From the NCBI RefSeq assembly GCF_049651805.1, contig NZ_JBASCU010000008.1:1-64000 (forward strand): a stretch of DNA of 64,000 bases, read 5' to 3'. Numbering within the stretch: position 1 is the stretch's first letter; each line of letters starts with the position of its first letter. Below are positions 1 through 9,749 of the stretch, one piece after another. The notes below the pieces were generated by a model. That model had not been told where the DNA came from. It searched no databases and saw nothing but the letters and a program-made list of their open reading frames with translations. The DNA is from Pseudolysinimonas_A sp049651805 (lineage in GTDB: Bacteria > Actinomycetota > Actinomycetes > Actinomycetales > Microbacteriaceae). Position numbers and translations under genes: made by a program.

Positions 1-319
1 CATCGCCCAGCCACACCGGCGGGGCATCCAGCAGCCGCCCGACGGTGACCAGATCCCGGGAATCGCGCGCGGACTTGCCGGTCAGGGTCGAGACGAGCCC
101 TTCCGGGCCGCGCGCCCCGGTGCTGGCTGCGAGACCTTCATAGCCGGCATCCCGGGAGGAGCGCCGGTCGATCTCCCCGGCGAACGCGGCGACCACCGAC
201 TCGACGTGACGGGCGTGCGCGGCCCAGTGCCGCATCCCCTCCATCAACTCCTGATGCGAGGCACGCGCCAGCCCGGAGAGGTCGCAGACCTCGATCACAG
301 GCACGGCAGGCAGGCTCAC
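1..319 (-). CDS. DUF222/13E12-repeat family protein, N-terminal part (cut by window start)
   Basis: GTG start at 319 with GGGAG about 7 nt upstream on the minus strand; the frame stays open to base 1, so only about 106 N-terminal residues are present. The visible protein starts MSLPAVPVIEVCDLSG and contains EIDRRSSRDAGYEGLA followed by a GKSARDSRDLVTVGRLLD stretch, which resembles the N-terminal DUF222 region of the actinobacterial 13E12 family. These proteins usually carry a C-terminal HNH nuclease domain, which would lie outside the window. An SOS-type operator lies about 65 bp upstream. The family is assigned by recognition; nuclease function is inferred from the family and cannot be checked here. 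Confidence 0.75.
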   Translation of the reverse strand, partial: MSLPAVPVIEVCDLSGLARASHQELMEGMRHWAAHARHVESVVAAFAGEIDRRSSRDAGYEGLAASTGARGPEGLVSTLTGKSARDSRDLVTVGRLLDAPPVWLGD

Positions 320-385
320 GCCGATCTCCCAGGTTCGTAGTTCGTCATTCAGAACGAGATGCTCGGCACGAGCAAGACCATACTA

Positions 386-401
386 TCGAATGTGTGTTCG
401 A
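386..401. promoter_or_regulatory. LexA (SOS) box upstream of the DUF222 gene
   Basis: On the minus strand the site reads TCGAACACACATTCGA inside a longer TA...TA palindrome at 384-403. It matches the actinobacterial LexA consensus TCGAAC-N4-GTTCGA at 11 of 12 specified positions. A possible -10 (TAGTAT) follows directly, and the DUF222 start codon is about 65 bp downstream. In Mycobacterium tuberculosis several 13E12-family genes are LexA-controlled, so site and gene agree. Confidence 0.75.
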
Positions 402-420
402 TACGCAACTCTTGTGCGCA

Positions 421-625
421 GGGTCTCGACACGCCGCCTCCGGCGGCTACTCGACCACCGAAGAGCCACACCGCCTCCGGCGGCTACTCGACCACCGAAG
501 AGCCACACCGCCTCCGGCGGCTACTCGACCACCGAAGAGCCACACCGCGTCCGGCGGCTACTCGACCACCGAAGAGCCACGCCGCACCACCGAAGAGCCA
601 CGCCACCTCCGGCGGCTTCTGACCA
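421..625. repeat. REP-like element expanded into a 37-bp tandem array
   Basis: The stretch starts with a REP-like unit (GTCTCGACACGCCGCCTCCG... to TCGACCA, about 421-456) related to the units at 28059-28160. From 434 a 37-bp unit repeats head to tail at 434, 471, 508 and 545; the fourth copy has one changed base near its start. Two shortened pieces follow to about 625. Each unit contains the self-complementary core CCGCCTCCGGCGG. The array lies between the SOS-controlled gene and the 3' end of the GH1 gene; no gene was found in 320-630. Confidence 0.85.
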
Positions 626-630
626 CAGAA

Positions 631-2013
631 CTACAAGCTGCGGGTTTGGATGATCTCGGCGTAGCGGCGGCCGGAGTCCTTCACGATGCGCTCCTGGGTG
701 TCGTAGTCGACGCGCACGATGCCGAAGCGCTTCGAGTAGCCGTAGCCCCACTCGAAGTTGTCCATCAGCGACCAGACCATATACCCGCGCACGTCGGCGC
801 CGGCCGCACGAGCCGAGAGAGCCGCGGCGAGGTGCCGCTCGACGTAGTCCTGCCGCGCGACGTCGTGCACGCGACGGTCGATGACGACGTCGGGGAAGGC
901 GGCGCCGTTCTCGGTGACCAGCAGCGGGGTCTCGGGGTAGTCGCGGGAGAGCCGTAACAGCAGCTCTTCGAGGGCATCCGGGGCGATGTTCCAGCCCATC
1001 TCGGTCTGCGGGCCGGGCTGCGGCAGAAACTCGACGTGTTCGCTGCCCGGCCACGGCGAGCCGCTCGCGGCCCCGTGCCCGTCGTTGCCGCTGCGCGGCG
1101 ACCGGCCGTCCCACTCCCGTACGGTGACGGTCGAGTAGTAGTTGACCCCGAGCACGTCGATCGGGGCGGCGATCGCCGCCCGGTCGCCGTCACGCACGAA
1201 CGACCAGTCGGTGACGCCCGCCGTGTCGAGAAGCAGGTCGTCGGGGTAGGCGCCGCGCAGGATCGGTTCGGTGAACGCCCGGTTCGCCAGGGCGTCGACG
1301 CGCCGCATCGCGTCCTCGGCGTCGTCGGATCCCGGGCGCGGCACGTGGAAGTTGAGGGTCGCCGACACTTCGGGGGCGTTGCGGGCGGCCCGCCGGATCT
1401 CGGGCACCGCGAGCCCGTGCGCGAGGTTGAGGTGGTGCATGGCCGCAAGCGCAGCGGCGCCGTTGGTGCGGCCGGGGGCATGTACCCCCGAGCCGTAACC
1501 GAGGAACGCCGAGCACCACGGCTCGTTGAGGGTGGTCCACATCGCCACGCGGTCGCCGAGCACCTCGACGATGCGGGCCGCGTACTCGGCGAAGCGGAAG
1601 GCGGTGTCGCGGGCGGGCCAGCCGCCGGCATCCTCGAGCTCTTGCGGCAGATCCCAGTGATACAGCGTCGCGATGGGGCGGATGCCGCGGGCGAGCAGCC
1701 CGTCGACCAACCGGGAGTAGAACGCGACACCTTTCGCATTGAGGTCGCCACGAGCCCCGGGCTGCACCCGCGGCCAGGAGATCGAGAAGCGATACGCCTC
1801 GAGCCCCAGCGACTGCATCAGGTCGAGGTCGGCATCCAGGCGGTAATAGTGGTCGGCGGCGACGTCGCCGGTGTCGCCGTTCCAGGTGCGGCCCAGCGTG
1901 TGGCTGAAGGTGTCCCAGATCGACGGGGTGCGGCCGTCGTCGTGAGCGGCGCCCTCGATCTGGTACGCCGCGGTCGCCGCTCCCAGCAGAAAGTCCTTCG
2001 GGATGGCCGTCAT
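631..2013 (-). CDS. glycoside hydrolase family 1 (beta-glucosidase-like)
   Basis: 460 aa, normal GH1 length. The N-terminus FLLGAATAAYQIEGA is the GH1 N-terminal signature. TLNEPW carries the acid/base Glu and LLVTENGAAFPD carries the nucleophile Glu near residue 365. No signal peptide is visible, so it probably hydrolyses imported beta-glucosides or beta-galactosides in the cytoplasm. The ATG lies 4 bp after the metB stop, so it is probably read through from cbs-metB although the functions are unrelated. Substrate specificity is not readable from the sequence. Confidence 0.93.
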   Translation of the reverse strand: MTAIPKDFLLGAATAAYQIEGAAHDDGRTPSIWDTFSHTLGRTWNGDTGDVAADHYYRLDADLDLMQSLGLEAYRFSISWPRVQPGARGDLNAKGVAFYSRLVDGLLARGIRPIATLYHWDLPQELEDAGGWPARDTAFRFAEYAARIVEVLGDRVAMWTTLNEPWCSAFLGYGSGVHAPGRTNGAAALAAMHHLNLAHGLAVPEIRRAARNAPEVSATLNFHVPRPGSDDAEDAMRRVDALANRAFTEPILRGAYPDDLLLDTAGVTDWSFVRDGDRAAIAAPIDVLGVNYYSTVTVREWDGRSPRSGNDGHGAASGSPWPGSEHVEFLPQPGPQTEMGWNIAPDALEELLLRLSRDYPETPLLVTENGAAFPDVVIDRRVHDVARQDYVERHLAAALSARAAGADVRGYMVWSLMDNFEWGYGYSKRFGIVRVDYDTQERIVKDSGRRYAEIIQTRSL

Positions 2014-2017
2014 CGCG

Positions 2018-3190
2018 TCAGAGCCGGCTGAGGGTGTCGAGGAGGTCGGCGGTGAGGTCGTCGACGTCCTCGATGCCGACCGAGAGTCGCACCACGGAGT
2101 CGGGTACCTCGAGTTCGGTGCCGCGTACCGACGCGTGCGTCATCTCCGAGGGGTAGCAGACGAGCGACTCGACGCCGCCGAGCGACTCCGCGAGCTGGAA
2201 GAGCTGCGTCGACTCCGCGAACCGGCGAGCGGTGGCACCGTCGGCGAACTGCACCGAGAGCATGCCGCCGAACGCGCTCATCTGGGTGGCAGCGAGGTCG
2301 TGGCCGGGGTGGTCAGGCAGGCCGGGATAGTAGACGGCGGTGAGCTTCGGATGCCCCACCAGCTTCCCCGCGATCGCTGAGGCGTTCGCCGAGTGCCGAT
2401 CCATGCGCACCGCGAGCGTCTTGATGCCGCGGATGGTGAGCCAGGCATCCATCGGGCCGGAAACCGCGCCGACGCCGAACTGCAGGAATTCGACCTTCTC
2501 GACCAGGCTCTGCCCGCCCACCTCGGTCGCGTCGCGCAGGATCACCGCGCCGCCGAGCACGTCGCTGTGGCCCCCGAGGTACTTCGTCGTCGAGTGCACA
2601 ACGACGTCGGCGCCGAGCGAAAGCGGCTGCTGCAGGTAGGGGGTCGCGAAGGTGTTGTCGACGACCACGATCGCGCCGATCTCGTGCGCGATGGCCACCA
2701 CCGCGGCGATGTCGGTGATCTTCATGAGCGGGTTGCTCGGGGTCTCGACCCAGACCACCTTCGTGGCGTCGGGCCGGATCGCGGCGCGCACGGCATCCAG
2801 ATCGCTCATGTCGACCGTCGACAGGGATACCCCCCACGGCACGAACACCCGGCTCACCAGCCGGTGGGTGCCACCGTAGACGTCATTGCCCATGAGCACG
2901 TGCGCGTTCGGGGTGAGGATCGCGCGCAGCAGGGTGTCTTCGGCGGCGAGACCCGACGCGAAGCTGAACGCCCGATCGCCGCCCTCGAGGCTCGCGAGCA
3001 GGGTCTCGAGGGCCGTACGGGTGGGGTTGCCACCACGGGCGTACTCGTAGCCGTTGCGGAAACCGCCGATGCCGTCTTGCACGAACGTCGTCGTGAAGTA
3101 GACCGGCGGGATGACCGATCCGGTGGTCGGGTCGAAGTCCTGGCCCGCGCGGATCGCGCGCGTGGAGAACCGGTGGGATGCGTCGTTCAT
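2018..3190 (-). CDS. metB: cystathionine gamma-synthase
   Basis: 390 aa, Cys/Met-metabolism PLP enzyme. FSTRAIRAGQ at the N-terminus, YEYARGGNPTR, a cofactor-binding SGLAAEDT stretch and HSTTKYLGGHSD with the PLP lysine are all visible. It would join an activated homoserine and cysteine into cystathionine; in some actinobacteria the same family acts as cystathionine gamma-lyase, which the sequence does not exclude. It sits 13 bp downstream of cbs, forming a transsulfuration pair in one transcript. ATG start at 3190. Confidence 0.93.
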   Translation of the reverse strand: MNDASHRFSTRAIRAGQDFDPTTGSVIPPVYFTTTFVQDGIGGFRNGYEYARGGNPTRTALETLLASLEGGDRAFSFASGLAAEDTLLRAILTPNAHVLMGNDVYGGTHRLVSRVFVPWGVSLSTVDMSDLDAVRAAIRPDATKVVWVETPSNPLMKITDIAAVVAIAHEIGAIVVVDNTFATPYLQQPLSLGADVVVHSTTKYLGGHSDVLGGAVILRDATEVGGQSLVEKVEFLQFGVGAVSGPMDAWLTIRGIKTLAVRMDRHSANASAIAGKLVGHPKLTAVYYPGLPDHPGHDLAATQMSAFGGMLSVQFADGATARRFAESTQLFQLAESLGGVESLVCYPSEMTHASVRGTELEVPDSVVRLSVGIEDVDDLTADLLDTLSRL

Positions 3191-3203
3191 GGGGTGGGGT
3201 GTC

Positions 3204-4565
<1,362 letters not shown>

Positions 4566-4613
4566 CCCCCGATCCTACGGTCGCGGGTTGCCGTGTTACC
4601 TGGCCGGGCGACC

Positions 4614-6065
4614 TCAGGCGACGGGGAGCGAGACCGGAGGGGGCTCGCCGGCATCCATGAGGGCCTGGGCGACCAGCTTCAGTCGGGCGTCGATCGCCTG
4701 GCCCATGTCGCGGGCGAGGTCGGGATGCGTGCGCACCAGGTCGTCGATCACCGACAGCGGTACGAACAGCACCGCGAGGTCGACGAGGGCGACGACTTCC
4801 GCTCCGGCGATCTGCCGGGTGAGCGCGGTGACCCCGAGCACGTCGTCGCGCCCGAGCTGGCCGACCGGCAGCATCGCCCCGCGCGAGGCCGGCACCGACA
4901 GCTCGACGTTGCCGCTGATGATGATGCGGATGCCGTCGGGCACCGATCCGGCGCGCTGCACGATCTCACCCTCGCCGTACTGTTGCAGTCGCGCGCCCCT
5001 GTCGGCGAGCGCGACGGCTTCGGGGACGCTGAGGTAGAACCGGGGAGCGAGCCGCGCGAGATGCTCGCGAAGTCGCTGCGGCGTGGCGAAGTTGTCGGTG
5101 AGGTCGCGGTCGAGGTGCAGGCCCGCCCGGCGCGCGGCGTACCAGAGGCGCTTGCGGAACAGCCCGAGCGACATGTACCGCCGGGCCGGCGAGGTGAGGG
5201 CGAAATTGATCTCGTACTTCGATTTGCCCAGCGGGATGGCGTACGGCGTCTCGTCGGGATGCCGTTCGGGCAGTCCCGACGCCACCTCGACGAGCACGTC
5301 GATCGCCAGCTGCGGCGGGTCGTCGGTCGCGAAGCGCACGATGTCGGAGGCCTCGAACGGGGAAGTCGCCCGCGACAGGTTCGTGAACGACGCGCCTGAC
5401 AGGGTCGAGTTCGGGATGACGAGGATGCCGTTGCTCGTGTCGAGATGCGTCGCCCGCCAGTTCACCGCGACGACGCGCCCCCGGCCGTCGGGGGTGACGA
5501 TGAAGTCGCCGATCTCGAACGGCTGCTCGAAGAGCAGGAAGAGTCCCGACAGCACCGAGCCGACGGCGTTCTGCAGCGCGAGGCCGATGACGATCGAGCC
5601 GATGCCGAGCGCCGTGAAGAACCCGCCGATGTCGGCTTGCCAGATCCAGCCGAACAGCACCGCGAGGCTGATGGCGATGAGCAGCACCCGGGCGATGTCG
5701 ACGAAGATGGACGGGATGCGCTGACGCCAGGTGCCCTCCTTCGCCGTGACGAAGACGGCGAGGTTGAGCCCGTTGAGCAGCACCAGGATGAGCACGAACC
5801 CGAATGCGGTCGCGGCGACCTTCGGCCAGGTGAACTCCGCGTTGCCGGCTTCCTGCGGGATCTGGGTGAACAGGATGATGATCGCGCCGAGCGGCGCCAG
5901 CACGTTCCGGATGAGCAGCACGATGCGCGTAGCGGGGGAGTCCCGGCGCACCATCGCGGTGTGGATCTCGCCGAGCACGAGCAGCACAATCGGCAGCCCG
6001 ACGATCACCGAGACCGCGGGCCAGAACCACGGCTCCGCGGCGATATCGGCGAGGATCTCGATCAT
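4614..6065 (-). CDS. MscS-family channel with C-terminal cyclic-nucleotide-binding-like domain
   Basis: 483 aa. The N-terminal half has several hydrophobic segments, then the MscS pore and beta domain (GFFTALGIGSIVIGLALQ, SGLFLLFEQPFEIGDFI, and VNWRATHLDTSNGILVIPNS). Residues about 350-470 form a cNMP-binding-like fold (LQQYGEGEIVQRAG, IIISGNVELSVP). The phosphate-binding cassette reads DVLGVTALTRQIAGAEVVA. The glutamate (usual GE) and arginine (usual R-S/T/A) that hold the cyclic nucleotide are not where expected, so the ligand is uncertain. The domain order fits bCNG-type MscS channels. It starts 20 bp after the cyclase-like gene, so the two are probably cotranscribed. Confidence 0.88.
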   Translation of the reverse strand: MIEILADIAAEPWFWPAVSVIVGLPIVLLVLGEIHTAMVRRDSPATRIVLLIRNVLAPLGAIIILFTQIPQEAGNAEFTWPKVAATAFGFVLILVLLNGLNLAVFVTAKEGTWRQRIPSIFVDIARVLLIAISLAVLFGWIWQADIGGFFTALGIGSIVIGLALQNAVGSVLSGLFLLFEQPFEIGDFIVTPDGRGRVVAVNWRATHLDTSNGILVIPNSTLSGASFTNLSRATSPFEASDIVRFATDDPPQLAIDVLVEVASGLPERHPDETPYAIPLGKSKYEINFALTSPARRYMSLGLFRKRLWYAARRAGLHLDRDLTDNFATPQRLREHLARLAPRFYLSVPEAVALADRGARLQQYGEGEIVQRAGSVPDGIRIIISGNVELSVPASRGAMLPVGQLGRDDVLGVTALTRQIAGAEVVALVDLAVLFVPLSVIDDLVRTHPDLARDMGQAIDARLKLVAQALMDAGEPPPVSLPVA

Positions 6066-6085
6066 CGGCGCATCCGATCAGCGGC

Positions 6086-8284
6086 TCACAGCTCGGTCGC
6101 GACCGGGTCGACGCGCCACACCCGTTGCCACCCGGTCGAGGTCTCGACCACGCCCGCATCGCCGTACGGCAGGTTGTCGGGGATCTTGTCGACCACCCGC
6201 TGGGTGAGGAAGATGCCCGACTCGGTGGCGCCGCCCTGCAGCCGGAATGCGAGGCTCACCGCGTCGCCCCACAGGTCGTAGACCATGGCGGTGCGCCCGA
6301 TGAGGCCGCTCGTGACGGTTCCGGTGTCCATGCCGACCCGCACGTGGATGTCGGCCCCCTGCTGGGCGCCGAACCGTTCGACGATGCGGGCGATGTCGAG
6401 TGAGAAGGCGACGGCCCGGCGCGCGTTGTCGACCCGGGGCACGGTGAGCCCGCAGCTGGCGAGGTAGCCCGCCCGGGTGCTGCGCACCCGTTCCACCCCG
6501 TGCACCTCGGCGGCCTCGTCGAACGCCCGGAACATCTCGTTGAGCAGGTCGAGCGACTTCTCGGAGTCGATGCCGCGCCCGTATTCCTCGAAGCCGACGA
6601 CGTCGGCGAAGAGCACCGTGACCTCTTGGTGGTCTTGCACGATCGTGCGGGCGCCTTCGCGGTAGCGCTTCGCGATCGCCTCGGGCATGAGGGTGCGCAA
6701 CAGTCGCTCGTTCTCGAGCCGTTGCTCTTCGAGCAGAGCGTTCTTGAGTTCGAGGCTGCGGCTCATCTCGTTGAACGCCGCGGCGACGTCGGCGAGTTCG
6801 TCGCTCTCGCCGGCCTCCACCTGCACCCCGCTCTCGCCGGCGGCGATGCGGCGGGCGGCATCCCGGAGGCGGTAGAGCGGCCGCACCGCGAAGCCGGCGA
6901 TGAACACCGAGATGAGCGAGACGATGCCGACCAGAATCGCCGACGAGATCGCGAGACGACTGGTGAAGTCGGCCACCGGGGCGAGCGCCTCGTCGGCGTC
7001 GATCTCGGCGATGATCGCCCACTCGAAGCCCGCTGGCTTCACCGGGGCGTAGGCCGCGATCGATTGCGCGCCCAGATAGTTGCCGGACGTCACGATGCCC
7101 GTCTCGCCGCGCAGCGCGCTCGCGGCCGCCTCGGTGTCGACCCGTTGGATCAGAAGAGTCTGCCCGGTCGCGACGGCGCGGTCGGCGTCGTCGGCCGACA
7201 GGCCCATCGCGGTGGCGGCCTCGAGGTACGCCTGCGGGTCCTGAGCCAGATCGCGCGACAGCGATCGCATCGTGCCGTCCCGGCCGACGAGATATGCCTC
7301 GCCGGTCTCGCCGAGGCCGCTGTCTTGCCAGTCGGCACCGCCGGTCATGATCGCGTCGATGCGCTCCGAGGGCAGTCGAACGCCGATCGCCCCGATGATC
7401 GCGTCGTCGCTCGCAATCGGTGCGACAGCCCATCCGGTGGGAGCGTCGAGCGCCGGAGCGTAGGGCTCGAAGTCGCCGAAGGTGACCGAGTCGAGCCGGT
7501 TGCCCGACATCGCCTGTTGAAAGGCGAGCGCGAGGTTGGTGTAGCTGTAGGGCCCTTCGACCAGATCGGCTCCGAGGTCGACGTCCTTGTTGACCGAGTA
7601 GACGACTTGACCCGAGGGCGAAATGAGCACCAGCCCGGGGTATCCCGAGAGCCGGGCGAGCCGACGCAGGTAGTCGTGGTGCTCGGCATGAGCCGCCGAC
7701 CACTCGCTTCCGTCACCCGCGTCGTCGACGGCGGAGGCGTCATCGCCGCCCTTCACGGTGTAGTGATACAGCAGGTAGCGGGCTGAGGCCGACGCCGGGA
7801 TGAAACTGGACGCATCGACCTCCTCGCCACTGGCTTCGTTGAGCCGAGGGCCGAAATCGTCGGTGAAGAAGGCCACCAGTTCGGCCTCCTGCTCCGGCGT
7901 CAGCACCGGTGCAGGCGCGCCACCCGCCGCTGCGACGGCGTCGTTCGCGATCGCCGCCGCGTCGAGCTCGGCCACCCCCGCCGAGAACGCGAGCTCGGCA
8001 TCCACCACGGCGCTGTCACGGCTCGCCAGCAGCAGCGACGCCTCGATCGAGTCGAAGAGGTTGACGATCTCGCGCGCGCGCGAGTCGCGCACCTCGGTGA
8101 GTCGCGCCTCGGCCGCAACAGTCAGCGACTCGGTGCCGTTGATGTAGCCGATCACGCCGACGACGACGTTCGACCCCACGCTCACCAACAGCAGCATCAT
8201 CAGCAGCAGCGACTTGATGCTCAGCGAGTGCCGCCGACGCGCCCGGATGGCGACATGGTCGCCGGGAGCGTCATCGACCGTCAC
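6086..8284 (-). CDS. membrane sensor with HAMP and class III nucleotidyl-cyclase-like domain
   Basis: GTG start at 8284 chosen because AGGAGG lies 6 nt upstream; an in-frame ATG at 8362 lacks such a site. 732 aa: TM1 near residues 20-45, a long extracytoplasmic Cache-like sensor region (about 50-380), TM2, HAMP with linker (ELADVAAAFNEMSRSLELKNALLEEQ), then the cyclase fold from about 530. FADVVGF keeps the first metal Asp and YDLWGDAV keeps the base-contacting Asp. The usual K-x3-D segment reads RSTRA, so the substrate Lys is Arg and the second metal Asp is Ala. The transition-state Asn is Ser (AVSLAFR). It may be weakly active or a pseudo-cyclase. It precedes the channel gene. Confidence 0.85.
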   Translation of the reverse strand: MTVDDAPGDHVAIRARRRHSLSIKSLLLMMLLLVSVGSNVVVGVIGYINGTESLTVAAEARLTEVRDSRAREIVNLFDSIEASLLLASRDSAVVDAELAFSAGVAELDAAAIANDAVAAAGGAPAPVLTPEQEAELVAFFTDDFGPRLNEASGEEVDASSFIPASASARYLLYHYTVKGGDDASAVDDAGDGSEWSAAHAEHHDYLRRLARLSGYPGLVLISPSGQVVYSVNKDVDLGADLVEGPYSYTNLALAFQQAMSGNRLDSVTFGDFEPYAPALDAPTGWAVAPIASDDAIIGAIGVRLPSERIDAIMTGGADWQDSGLGETGEAYLVGRDGTMRSLSRDLAQDPQAYLEAATAMGLSADDADRAVATGQTLLIQRVDTEAAASALRGETGIVTSGNYLGAQSIAAYAPVKPAGFEWAIIAEIDADEALAPVADFTSRLAISSAILVGIVSLISVFIAGFAVRPLYRLRDAARRIAAGESGVQVEAGESDELADVAAAFNEMSRSLELKNALLEEQRLENERLLRTLMPEAIAKRYREGARTIVQDHQEVTVLFADVVGFEEYGRGIDSEKSLDLLNEMFRAFDEAAEVHGVERVRSTRAGYLASCGLTVPRVDNARRAVAFSLDIARIVERFGAQQGADIHVRVGMDTGTVTSGLIGRTAMVYDLWGDAVSLAFRLQGGATESGIFLTQRVVDKIPDNLPYGDAGVVETSTGWQRVWRVDPVATEL

Positions 8285-8425
8285 CGCAAGCCTCCTGGGG
8301 GCATGAGTAGGGCGCTCAGATAAGGAGTTGCCCCACTTTAGCGGGTGGCGGGTTCGGCGCATCCCTTGTCGCGATCATGGATGATATGGGGACAGGTCCA
8401 CTGATCCCACCCTTCAGGAGCATGC

Positions 8426-9106
8426 TTGTCTTCGCCCTCGAACCGCCCCGCCCCGCCCAGCCTCAAGCAACAGCGAGCCGAGAAGCGGGCTGCCCAGCTT
8501 GAGAAGTTCAAGAAGCGCCAGGCTGCCGAGAAGCGCAACCGCATCCTCGGCATCATCGCGGCCGTCGTGGCACTCCTGCTCGTCGCTGGCACGGTGACGA
8601 CGGTGCTCATCCTCAACGCGGCTCCGCCGAGCGGCGATCGTGAGGTGACCAGCGAGGACTACCCGGAGCGCCTGGAACTCTATCCCGACCTCGAGGCGAC
8701 GCACACCGAGTCGCGGGTGACCTACGACCAGTCTCCGCCCGTCGGCGGCCCGCACAATCCGGCGTGGCTCAACTGCGGCGTCTACGACGTGCAACAGCAG
8801 AACGAGAACGTCGTGCACACCCTCGAGCACGGCGCCGTCTGGATCGCCTACGACCCCGCCTCGACAACCGACGACCAGATCGCCGCCCTCGTCGAACTCG
8901 CTCCGGACACCTACACGGTGGTCTCGCCGTACGACGGGCTCGACAGTGCGATGGTGATCTCGGCCTGGGGCGCGCAGCTGCGGTTCACCGACGTCGACGA
9001 CCCCGCAGTGACGGACTTCCTCGACGAGTTCTGGCGCTCACCGACCTCGCCCGAGCCGAGCGCGCCCTGCACCGGCGGGCTCGACGGCCCCGGGCGGGTT
9101 TCGTGA
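8426..9106 (+). CDS. DUF3105 domain protein, membrane-anchored
   Basis: TTG start at 8426, with AGGAG ending 5 nt upstream; the nearby ATG at 8422 is out of frame. 226 aa: a basic Lys/Arg-rich cytoplasmic segment of about 40 residues, one TM helix (ILGIIAAVVALLLVAGTVTTVLIL), then the extracytoplasmic DUF3105 domain with SPPVGGPHNPAWLNCGVYD and NVVHTLEHGAVWIAYDP, whose His residues suggest a metal or catalytic site. The function of DUF3105 is unknown. DUF305 follows after 4 bp, so the two are probably one operon. Confidence 0.88.
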   Translation: MSSPSNRPAPPSLKQQRAEKRAAQLEKFKKRQAAEKRNRILGIIAAVVALLLVAGTVTTVLILNAAPPSGDREVTSEDYPERLELYPDLEATHTESRVTYDQSPPVGGPHNPAWLNCGVYDVQQQNENVVHTLEHGAVWIAYDPASTTDDQIAALVELAPDTYTVVSPYDGLDSAMVISAWGAQLRFTDVDDPAVTDFLDEFWRSPTSPEPSAPCTGGLDGPGRVS

Positions 9107-9110
9107 TCCG

Positions 9111-9749
9111 GTGACCCGCGGACGCATCGCCGCGGTGGTGCTCGCCGCGACACTCGTCGTCGCGGGCGCCTTCGCGGTGGGCCGCCTCACCGCCGGCCCG
9201 ACGCCGACCCCGACCCCGACCTCCGACAGTGCCGCCGCCGGTTTCCTGCGCGACATGCAGGTGCACCACGCCCAGGCGGTCGAGATGGCCCTGCTCGTGC
9301 GCGACCGCACCGATGACGAGACGGTGCGCACGATCGCGTACGACGTGGCGATCACCCAGACCGGCCAGGCGGGGGCGATGTACGGCCTCCTCGACGCGTG
9401 GGGCCTGCCCCAGATCTCGACCGGGCCGCCGATGGCCTGGACCGAACTCCCCGCACTCGACGGCTCAGGCGACGGACACCAGATGGATCCCGAAGCGCCG
9501 GGCGGGATGCCGGGGATGGCGACGCAGGAGCAGCTCGCCGAGTTGCGCAGCGCCACCGGGGTCGATGCCGTGCGGCTGTACCTGCAGCTGATGATCCCGC
9601 ACCATCAGGGCGGGCTCGAGATGGCCGAAGCCGTGCTCGCGCGCACCGGCGTGCCGCAAGTGGTCACTCTCGCGAGCGGGATCCAGCGCGCCCAGCGAGC
9701 CGAGATCCGCGTGATGGAGGATCTGCTGGCGGCTCTGCCGTCGGACTGA
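9111..9749 (+). CDS. DUF305 domain protein, exported
   Basis: GTG start at 9111, 4 bp after the DUF3105 stop. 212 aa: N-terminal hydrophobic signal/anchor (IAAVVLAATLVVAGAFAVG), a TPTPTPT linker, then two copies of the DUF305 His motif, MQVHHAQAVEMA and MIPHHQGGLEMA, within a helical bundle. DUF305 proteins are often linked to metal, especially copper, handling; the paired HH motifs and the Met/His-rich middle (GHQMDPEAPGGMPGM) would fit. Its last 86 bp overlap the 3' end of the ABC exporter gene on the other strand. Confidence 0.88.
   Translation: MTRGRIAAVVLAATLVVAGAFAVGRLTAGPTPTPTPTSDSAAAGFLRDMQVHHAQAVEMALLVRDRTDDETVRTIAYDVAITQTGQAGAMYGLLDAWGLPQISTGPPMAWTELPALDGSGDGHQMDPEAPGGMPGMATQEQLAELRSATGVDAVRLYLQLMIPHHQGGLEMAEAVLARTGVPQVVTLASGIQRAQRAEIRVMEDLLAALPSD

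Noticed and set aside
421..625. CRISPR-like look of the 37-bp repeats
   Set aside because: The copies touch head to tail without unique spacers, and no cas genes are near.
8338..8362. ATG at 8362 as start of the cyclase-like protein
   Set aside because: The extra 26 residues have no RBS and precede a GTG with AGGAGG at ideal spacing.
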